In this document: positions 61,101 through 64,000 of the stretch, piece after piece
Layout: every line of letters starts with the position of its first letter
Position numbering within the stretch: position 1 is the stretch's first letter
Origin: Mycolicibacterium flavescens
GTDB lineage: Bacteria; Actinomycetota; Actinomycetes; Mycobacteriales; Mycobacteriaceae
Direction of reading: 5' to 3'
DNA length: 64,000 bases
NCBI GenBank assembly: GCA_900637135.1
Contig: LR134353.1
Location: 1,612,001-1,676,000, forward strand
Notes under the pieces: generated by a model
The model's database searches: none
What the model was told of the DNA's origin: nothing
The model's input: only the letters and a program-made list of their open reading frames with translations
Position numbers and translations under genes: made by a program

Positions 61101-61359
61101 GCATCCGCAGGCGTTCCTGGCCGCGCTGACCCCCGAGCAGCGCGCGGACTACAAGCAGCGTGCGGATGCCCGCGTGCTGGCAGGCCAGCACCGGCTGGCA
61201 TCGGCGATCGCCGGCGGCAAGTCGCTGTACGAGAAGCCGGCCGACCGCCGGTTCGGCCACGACGCCCCCGAGAAGCGGCAGGAAGCCGACATGCTTCTCG
61301 ATCCGGCATCGCGGCTCGGCGACGACGACGTGTATGTCCCCGGCGGAAGCGGGCGATGA
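52108..61359 (+). CDS. fas: Type I fatty acid synthase
   Basis: A 3,083-residue multidomain FAS I. Domains in order: acetyltransferase (GHSQG, Ser150), enoyl reductase (ILLAGMTPTT near 421; FMN region with GGRAGGHH near 570), dehydratase (GDHNPIH, His1228), malonyl/palmitoyl transferase (GHSVGEYTA, Ser1436), an Ala/Pro linker (about 1728-1780), acyl carrier protein (DGASSRRNQ, Ser1819 probable phosphopantetheine site), ketoreductase (TGASKGS, 2132) and ketosynthase (GACATAA, Cys2729). It builds C16-C26 acyl-CoAs for membrane lipids and mycolic acids. GTG 52108 follows GGGAG and yields the N-terminus TINEQHRVTTDR, matching M. tuberculosis FAS in pattern. acpS follows by 43 bp. Confidence 0.98.
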   Translation: MTINEQHRVTTDRTAGAAHSGNQALVDRLNSGEPYAVAFGGQGGSWLENLEELVSSAGIESELSEVVGEAALLLEPVARELVVVRPIGFEPLQWVRALAADEPLPATKQLITAAISGPGILLAQMAAIRAAVRQGLDLYDAPPVAMAGHSQGIMACESLRSRGAKDAELLALLQLVGAAGSLVSRRRGMVGRGDKSPMVSVTNVDPDRIAELLEEFSQDVRTVLPPVLSIRNGRRSVVITGTPEQLGRFELYCSKITEKEEAERKNKVRGGAIFSPVFHGVQVEVGFHTPRLADGVEVVDGWAAKCGIDPDLAHEMTEAIFVRPIDWVAEVERLHEAGAKWIVDLGPSDTVTRLTAPIIRGLGVGIVPAATRVGQRNLFTVGAEPEVPPAWSSYAPSTVQLPDGSVKLSTKFTRLTGRSPILLAGMTPTTVDAKIVAAAANAGHWAELAGGGQVTEEIFTDRIAELTTLLEPGRAVQFNSLFLDPYLWKLQLGGKRLVQRARQSGAPIDGVVVSAGIPELEEAVELIDELNTVGIKHVVFKPGTVDQIKSVIKIAAEVPNKDVIVHIEGGRAGGHHSWEDLDDLLLSTYGELRKLSNITVCVGGGIGTPERAAEYLSGRWATEYGFPAMPVDGILVGTAAMATLEATTSPAVKQMLVETTGTDHWISAGKAQGGMASSRSQLGADIHEIDNAASRCGRLLDEVAGDAEAVAERRDEIIAAMATTCKPYFGDIGEMTYLQWLQRYVELAIGNDDSTADTKLADSPWLADTWRERFADMLHRAEARLHPQDSGPILTLFNDAALLDDPARAMATLAGRYPEAETLRLHPADVPWFVTLCKKPGKPVNFVPVIDKDVRRWWRSDSLWQAHDARYTADQVCIIPGTQAVAGITRVDEPVGELLDRFEQAAIDEAVAVNGQPVKVVSRRQARADVTGPLAVVLDSPDVLWAGRVAINPVHRIGAPDEWQANENRNATHPSTGARLELSGERVTLSVPLSDIWIDIPFTLPSCTVNGGMPVVTVEDASAAMRSVLAIAAGVDGPDALPPVHDNTATVTADWDPERVADHTGVTAAFGAPLAPGLTLVPDALVGYCWPAVFAAIGSAITDDGFPVVEGLLSLVHLDHAAHLLTQMPRERAELTVTATVSAASDTEYGRVVPVSVQIRDAEGTLLAELEERFAIRGRTGAAELGDPARAGGAITDNATDTQRRRRRDVTVTAPTDMSAFAVVSGDHNPIHTDRAAALLAGLKSPIVHGMWLSAAAQHVVAATDGRPAPPARVVGWTSRFLGMVLPGDDIEFRVDRVGIDRGAEILEISAKVGGELVMSATAQLAAPKTVYAFPGQGIQHKGMGMEVRARSKAARKVWDTADKFTRETLGFSVLHVVRDNPTSLIASGVHYHHPDGVLFLTQFTQVAMATVAAAQVAEMREQGAFVEGAIACGHSVGEYTALACVSGVYELEALLEVVFHRGSKMHDIVPRDHLGRSNYRLAAIRPSQIDLDDADVKAFVAEISERTGEFLEIVNFNLRGSQYAIAGTVRGLEALEEEVERRREISGGKRSFILVPGIDVPFHSSVLRVGVADFRRSLERVMPRDQDPDLIVGKYIPNLVPRPFTLDRDFIEEIRDLVPAEPLDEILADYDTWRNEKPRELCRKIVIELLAWQFASPVRWIETQDLLFIEEAAGGLGIERFVEIGVKSAPTVAGLAANTLKLPEYSHSTTEVLNSERDAAVLFATDTDPEPELEDTPAPAPAAEAAAPVETAAPAAPAPAAPAGAPSPSVAPAGAPRPDDLTFDASDATMALIALSAKMRIDQIEPLDSIESITDGASSRRNQLLVDLGSELNLGAIDGAGEADLAALKGQVTKLARTYKPFGPVLSDAVNDQLRTVFGPSGKRPAYIGERVTKTWELGPGWIKHVTVEVALGTREGTSVRGGELGGLHDGALADAATVDKVIDSAVASVAVRRGVAVSLPSAAGSSGGVVDSAALTEFAERVTGPDGVLASAARMILGQLGLDTPVPVPEATDAELIDLVTAELGSDWPRLVAPVFDGRKAVLFDDRWASAREDLARLWLYDEDEIDKDWQRLSERFEGAGHVVGTQATWWQGKALAAGRNIHASLYGRAAAGAENPGTGRYHHEVAVVTGASKGSIAASVVAQLLDGGATVIATTSKLDDNRLAFYRSLYRDHARWNAKLWVVPANMASYTDIDALVQWVGTEQTESLGPQSIHLKDAQTPTLLFPFAAPRVAGDLSDAGSRAEMEMKVLLWAVQRLIAGLSHIGAERDIAARLHVVLPGSPNRGMFGGDGAYGEAKSSLDALVSRWKSESSWAQRVSLAHALIGWTKGTGLMGHNDAIVGAVEEAGVRTFTTDEMASMLLGLCDIEAKVAAAREPLQADFTGGLADVDIDMAELAAKAREEMVSESHTEDTDPEGTVRALPSPPRGYKSAPAPEWADLDVDPADMVVIVGGAELGPYGSSRTRFEMEVENELSAAGVLELAWTTGLVKWEDDPTPGWYDTETGDLVDEGELVERYHDAVVERVGIREWVDDGAIDPDHASPLLVSVFLDKDFTFVVSSEAEARGFLKFDPEHTVIAPVPDSGDWQVTRKAGTEVRVPRKVKLSRTVGAQIPTGFDPMVYGVSQEMMNSIDRLAIWNLVTTVDAFLSAGFSPSELMRWVHPSLVASTQGTGMGGMTSMQTMYHGNLLGRNKPNDILQEVLPNVIAGHVVQSYVGSYGAMIHPVGACATAAISVEEGVDKIKLGKAEFVVAGGYDDTTLEAVIGFGDMAATADTAMMRARGISDSKFSRANDRRRLGFVEGQGGGTILLARGDLALKMGLPVLAVVGYVSSFGDGVHTSIPAPGLGALAAGRGGRKSQLANSLAELGVGPDDIAVVSKHDTSTLANDPNETELHERLADALGRSDGAPLFVVSQKSLTGHSKGGAAAFQMMGLCQILRDGVIPPNRSLDCVDDELAGSAHMVWLRETLHLGGSFPLKAGLITSLGFGHVSGLIALVHPQAFLAALTPEQRADYKQRADARVLAGQHRLASAIAGGKSLYEKPADRRFGHDAPEKRQEADMLLDPASRLGDDDVYVPGGSGR

Positions 61360-61402
61360 GCGCTTGCGCGACGAGCGAAGGGTATGAGATAGCGTTCGGC
61401 CC

Positions 61403-61795
61403 ATGGCGATAGTCGGGGTGGGGATCGACCTGGTCTCCATTCCCGAGTTCGCCGAACAGGTCGACCAGCCCGGGACGGTCTTCGCCGAGACGTTCACCCC
61501 CGGTGAGCGGCGCGACGCCGCCGACAAGAGTTCGTCGGCGGCCCGCCATCTGGCAGCGCGCTGGGCGGCCAAGGAGGCCGTCATCAAGGCGTGGTCGGGG
61601 TCGCGATTCTCCAAGCGGCCGGTGCTGCCCGAAGGCATCCACCGCGACATCGAGGTCATCACCGACATGTGGGGCAGGCCCAAGGTTCGGTTGTCCGGCG
61701 CGATCGCCGAGCACCTGAAGGATGTGACGATCCACCTGTCGTTGACCCACGAGGCGGGTACCGCCGCCGCGGTCGCCATCCTCGAAGAGCGCTAA
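61403..61795 (+). CDS. acpS: Holo-ACP synthase
   Basis: A 130-residue AcpS phosphopantetheinyl transferase. The Mg-binding Asp9 in GVGIDLVSIPEF and the glutamate in ARWAAKEAVIKAW near residue 58 are present, as is the C-terminal HLSLTHEAGTAAA. It transfers phosphopantetheine from CoA to the ACP domain of FAS I. Co-transcription with fas is known in mycobacteria and fits the 43-bp spacing. Confidence 0.97.
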   Translation: MAIVGVGIDLVSIPEFAEQVDQPGTVFAETFTPGERRDAADKSSSAARHLAARWAAKEAVIKAWSGSRFSKRPVLPEGIHRDIEVITDMWGRPKVRLSGAIAEHLKDVTIHLSLTHEAGTAAAVAILEER

Positions 61796-61828
61796 CCCGA
61801 CCTCCCGCGAGGGCCCACACCCCAGTAG

Positions 61829-61888
61829 GCGAGCGACCGTGTCTGCACACGACACGCCGCGGATTTGCGACACTTCGCGGTCGCTCGC
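61829..61888. terminator. Inverted repeat downstream of acpS
   Basis: Perfect 11-bp arms (GCGAGCGACCG and CGGTCGCTCGC) around a 38-nt interior that itself contains GTGTC/GACAC pairs, placed 33 bp after the acpS stop and before the peptidase gene. It is a probable terminator of the fas-acpS operon. Confidence 0.55.
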
Positions 61889-61919
61889 GGTGAATGACTG
61901 ACCCGCTAGTGTCGTCGCC

Positions 61920-63266
61920 ATGAGCGATCTGTTGCAGCGGGTGCGTGAGGTGTTGCCGGAGATTCGGCGCGATCTGGAAGATCTGGTGCGCATAGAATCG
62001 GTGTGGGCGGACCCGGCGCGGCGCGGCGAGGTGCAACGCAGCGCTGACGCGGTGGCGAAGCTGTTGACCGACGCCGGTTTCGGTGATGTGCAGATCGTCA
62101 GCGAGGGCGGTGCGCCCGCGGTCATCGCGCGCCATCCCGCACCGGCGGGAGCGCCGACGGTGTTGTTGTACGCCCACCACGATGTGCAACCCGAAGGCGA
62201 TCCGGCGCAGTGGATTTCGCCGCCGTTCGAACCGACCGAGCGCGACGGACGCCTCTACGGTCGAGGCACTGCCGACGACAAGGCAGGCATCGCAACACAT
62301 CTGGCGGCCTTCCGCGCGCACGGCGGCAACCCACCTGTCGGCGTCACCGTCTTCGTCGAAGGGGAGGAGGAGTCGGGGTCCCCGTCACTGTCGCGACTGC
62401 TGGCCGCGCACCACGACACCCTGGCCTCCGACGTGATCGTCATCGCCGACTCCGACAACTGGAGCACTGAGGTGCCGTCGCTGACGGTGTCGCTGCGCGG
62501 GCTCGTCGACTGTGTCGTCGAGGTCGCAACGCTCGACCACGGCCTTCACTCCGGACTGTGGGGTGGGGTCGTGCCCGACGCGGTCAGCGTGCTGGTGCGG
62601 TTGTTGGCCAGCCTGTACGACGACGACGGCAACGTCGCGGTGAACGACCTGCACGAGGGTGTGGCCGCCGACGTCGACTTCCCACCCGAGCGTGTCCGCG
62701 AGGAGACCGGCTTGCTGGCGGGCGTGTCCGAGATCGGTTCGGGCTCAGTGCCGCAGCGGTTGTGGGCCAAACCGGCGATCACCATCATCGGGATCGACAC
62801 GACGCCGATCGACAAGTCGTCCAACACCTTGATCCCGCGAGCACGGGCCAAGGTCAGCATGCGTATCGCGCCGGGTGCAGACGTGGAACAGCACATTGAG
62901 GCGTTGACCCGCCATCTCGAGCAGCACGCCCCGTGGGGTGCCCAGGTAACCGTCACCCGGGGTGACCACGGGCAGCCGTACGCCATCGACGCCACCGGCC
63001 CGGTCTACGACGCTGCCCGAGCGGCCTTCCGGGAGGCGTGGGGCACCGAGCCCGTCCATACCGGCGTCGGCGGTTCGATCCCGTTCATCGCCGAGTTCGC
63101 CGACGCATTCCCGTCGGCGAAGATCTTGGTGACCGGCGTGGAAGACCCTGCGACACAGGCGCACAGCGTCAACGAGAGCCTGCACCTCGGTGTGCTGGAA
63201 CGCGCCGCCGTGTCCGAGGCCCTGTTGCTGGCGAACCTGGGCTCAGAGGGACAGGTCGCGTCGTAG
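61920..63266 (+). CDS. M20 family dipeptidase/metallopeptidase
   Basis: A 448-residue M20 peptidase similar in place and content to M. tuberculosis Rv2522c. Metal ligands and catalytic residues are visible: His87-Asp88 in YAHHDVQPEGD, the bridging Asp in YGRGTADDKAG near 120, and the Glu-Glu pair in EGEEESGSPSL near 147; the dimerisation lid starts at GLHSGLWGG near 203. It probably hydrolyses di- or small peptides or acyl-amino acids in the cytoplasm. Its last codons (GQVAS) lie in a 45-bp sequence duplicated from the bcp 3' end. Confidence 0.9.
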   Translation: MSDLLQRVREVLPEIRRDLEDLVRIESVWADPARRGEVQRSADAVAKLLTDAGFGDVQIVSEGGAPAVIARHPAPAGAPTVLLYAHHDVQPEGDPAQWISPPFEPTERDGRLYGRGTADDKAGIATHLAAFRAHGGNPPVGVTVFVEGEEESGSPSLSRLLAAHHDTLASDVIVIADSDNWSTEVPSLTVSLRGLVDCVVEVATLDHGLHSGLWGGVVPDAVSVLVRLLASLYDDDGNVAVNDLHEGVAADVDFPPERVREETGLLAGVSEIGSGSVPQRLWAKPAITIIGIDTTPIDKSSNTLIPRARAKVSMRIAPGADVEQHIEALTRHLEQHAPWGAQVTVTRGDHGQPYAIDATGPVYDAARAAFREAWGTEPVHTGVGGSIPFIAEFADAFPSAKILVTGVEDPATQAHSVNESLHLGVLERAAVSEALLLANLGSEGQVAS

Positions 63267-63293
63267 CTTGGCGACGTGCCCGGTGGCGCGCAC
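63249..63293. repeat. 45-bp duplication of the bcp 3' end (copy A)
   Basis: Identical to 63824-63868 except one base. On the minus strand it still encodes the Bcp tail RATGHVAKLRRDL and a stop at 63243, but the frame beyond it is not Bcp. Together the copies flank the DUF385 gene like a target-site duplication. Confidence 0.9.
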
Positions 63294-63330
63294 CAGGTGG
63301 ATGCGCACCCGAGCGGACGCCGTGGCCGCT

Positions 63331-63771
63331 TTATTGCTTGGGCGTGAGTACCACGATGGGGATCGGGCGGGAAGTGCGTTTTTGGTACTCGGCGTACGTG
63401 CCCTTGTTGACTTCGTTGACGATCTTCCATAGCCGGTCGTATGCAGGATCACTTGGTAGGACCGACCGAGCTGTAGCGCCGAAACGCTTTGGGCCCACGT
63501 TGATTTCCACGTCAGGGTGAGCCTTCAAGTTGTAATACCAGCCCGGCGACCGCGGAGCCCCGCCGTTGGACGCCGTCACCAGATAGTCCTCACCGTCGCG
63601 GCCGTATGCCAGCGATGCTGTGCGCGGCTCGCCCGTCTTGGCGCCGACTGTATGCAACAGCAGGCTAGGAATCCACATCATCCGGTGGCCAATCCAGCCG
63701 TGGGTCTTCTGGTACACCTTGTCGTGAAACCGCATGTATCCGAAGAGCGCCTTCTCGACGAGGGAATTCAT
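63331..63771 (-). CDS. Deazaflavin (F420)-dependent nitroreductase-like protein (DUF385)
   Basis: A 146-residue protein of the DDN/DUF385 split-beta-barrel family. Signature parts are LLLHTVGAKTGEPRTASLAY near residue 37, YLVTASNGGAPRSPGWYYNL near 63 and HPDVEINVGPKRFGATARSV near 85. Such proteins bind F420 and reduce quinones, nitroimidazoles or enones. It lies between the M20 peptidase and bcp, which are neighbours in M. tuberculosis, and it is bracketed by a 45-bp duplication, so it is an insertion. No recombinase is seen. Confidence 0.88.
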   Translation of the reverse strand: MNSLVEKALFGYMRFHDKVYQKTHGWIGHRMMWIPSLLLHTVGAKTGEPRTASLAYGRDGEDYLVTASNGGAPRSPGWYYNLKAHPDVEINVGPKRFGATARSVLPSDPAYDRLWKIVNEVNKGTYAEYQKRTSRPIPIVVLTPKQ

Positions 63772-63817
63772 GGTGAGGAGTATTGCTGCGCCGATACGAC
63801 TTCTTGACCAGAACAGC

Positions 63818-64000
63818 TCAAACGGACAGGTCGCGTCGTAGTTTGGCGACGTGCCCGGTGGCGCGCACGTTGTACTGGGCGACCTCGATCTTGCCCTTCT
63901 CGTCGACGACGAACGTCGACCGGATCACACCCTGAACGGTCTTGCCGTACATCGTCTTTTCCCCGAACGCACCCCACGCGGTGAGCACTTCACGATCCGG
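63818..64000 (-). CDS. bcp: Bacterioferritin comigratory protein / peroxiredoxin Q (5' part outside the window)
   Basis: The last 60 codons of a Bcp/PrxQ peroxiredoxin: EVLTAWGAFGEKTMYGK, TVQGVIRSTFVVDEKGKIEV and AQYNVRATGHVAKLRRDLSV. The N-terminal peroxidatic cysteine lies beyond the window. Bcp reduces peroxides with thioredoxin. Its 3' end is the source or sister of the duplicated copy at 63249-63293. Confidence 0.92.
   Translation of the reverse strand, partial: PDREVLTAWGAFGEKTMYGKTVQGVIRSTFVVDEKGKIEVAQYNVRATGHVAKLRRDLSV
63824..63868. repeat. 45-bp duplication of the bcp 3' end (copy B)
   Basis: The copy inside the intact bcp gene, 575 bp from copy A, with a single mismatch. Confidence 0.9.

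Noticed and set aside
63249..63868. The 45-bp direct repeats as ends of an insertion sequence
   Set aside because: The enclosed gene is an F420-type reductase, not a transposase, and the repeats are direct copies of the bcp 3' end without inverted ends.

Overview
The window is high-GC actinobacterial DNA, almost certainly from a fast-growing environmental mycobacterium (Mycolicibacterium-like). Reasons: a 3,083-residue mycobacterial type I fatty acid synthase followed by acpS; an Rv2525c-like Tat-exported protein immediately upstream of it, and an M20 peptidase and bcp downstream, as in the M. tuberculosis Rv2525c-Rv2521 neighbourhood; a complete mce operon (yrbE A/B plus mce A-F); an F420-type luciferase-like oxidoreductase; and a mycofactocin-type SDR.

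Region 1 (1-45,212) is a Mce-centred catabolic island. From left to right it holds: an amidohydrolase (cut by the window edge); a rightward operon with a heterodimer-type acyl-CoA dehydrogenase pair, thiolase, enoyl-CoA hydratase, a third acyl-CoA dehydrogenase, SDR, F420-type oxidoreductase, sulfotransferase, TIM-barrel protein and an uncharacterised protein; a leftward group with a P450, its 3Fe-4S ferredoxin and two SDRs; a rightward operon running from an aldehyde dehydrogenase through a CoA-transferase, a ketosynthase-like/OB-fold fusion and an SCP-x-type thiolase directly into yrbEA-yrbEB-mceABCDEF; secreted proteins; a second P450 divergent from a TetR regulator; a second thiolase/DUF35 pair; SnoaL-like, SDR, ADH and VOC genes; an enoyl-CoA hydratase divergent from an acyl-CoA ligase, a second amidohydrolase and a FadD3-like ligase; and two Mce-associated membrane proteins. 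The gene content suggests one system that imports a hydrophobic substrate (Mce), activates it (FadD, CoA-transferase), oxidises it (P450s, dehydrogenases) and shortens it by beta-oxidation and retro-aldol cleavage. No steroid ring-opening genes (kstD, kshAB, hsa) are present here, so the substrate is unknown.

A 15-bp palindrome, GAGAA-N5-TTCTC, or close variants of it, occurs in the promoter regions of most transcription units of this island and not in front of the housekeeping genes. It looks like the operator of one shared regulator.

Region 2 (45,223-50,692) is mixed: a degenerate IspD-like protein tail-to-tail with an intact IspD-like cytidylyltransferase, a ChaB protein, an MFS transporter, a MerR regulator and an orphan polyamine-type binding lipoprotein. 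Region 3 (50,857-64,000) is conserved mycobacterial core: the Rv2525c-like protein, a 525-bp fas promoter region, fas, acpS, an M20 peptidase and bcp. Between the last two a small F420-type (DUF385) gene has been inserted, leaving a 45-bp duplication of the 3' end of bcp. No tRNA, rRNA, CRISPR array or transposase was seen.
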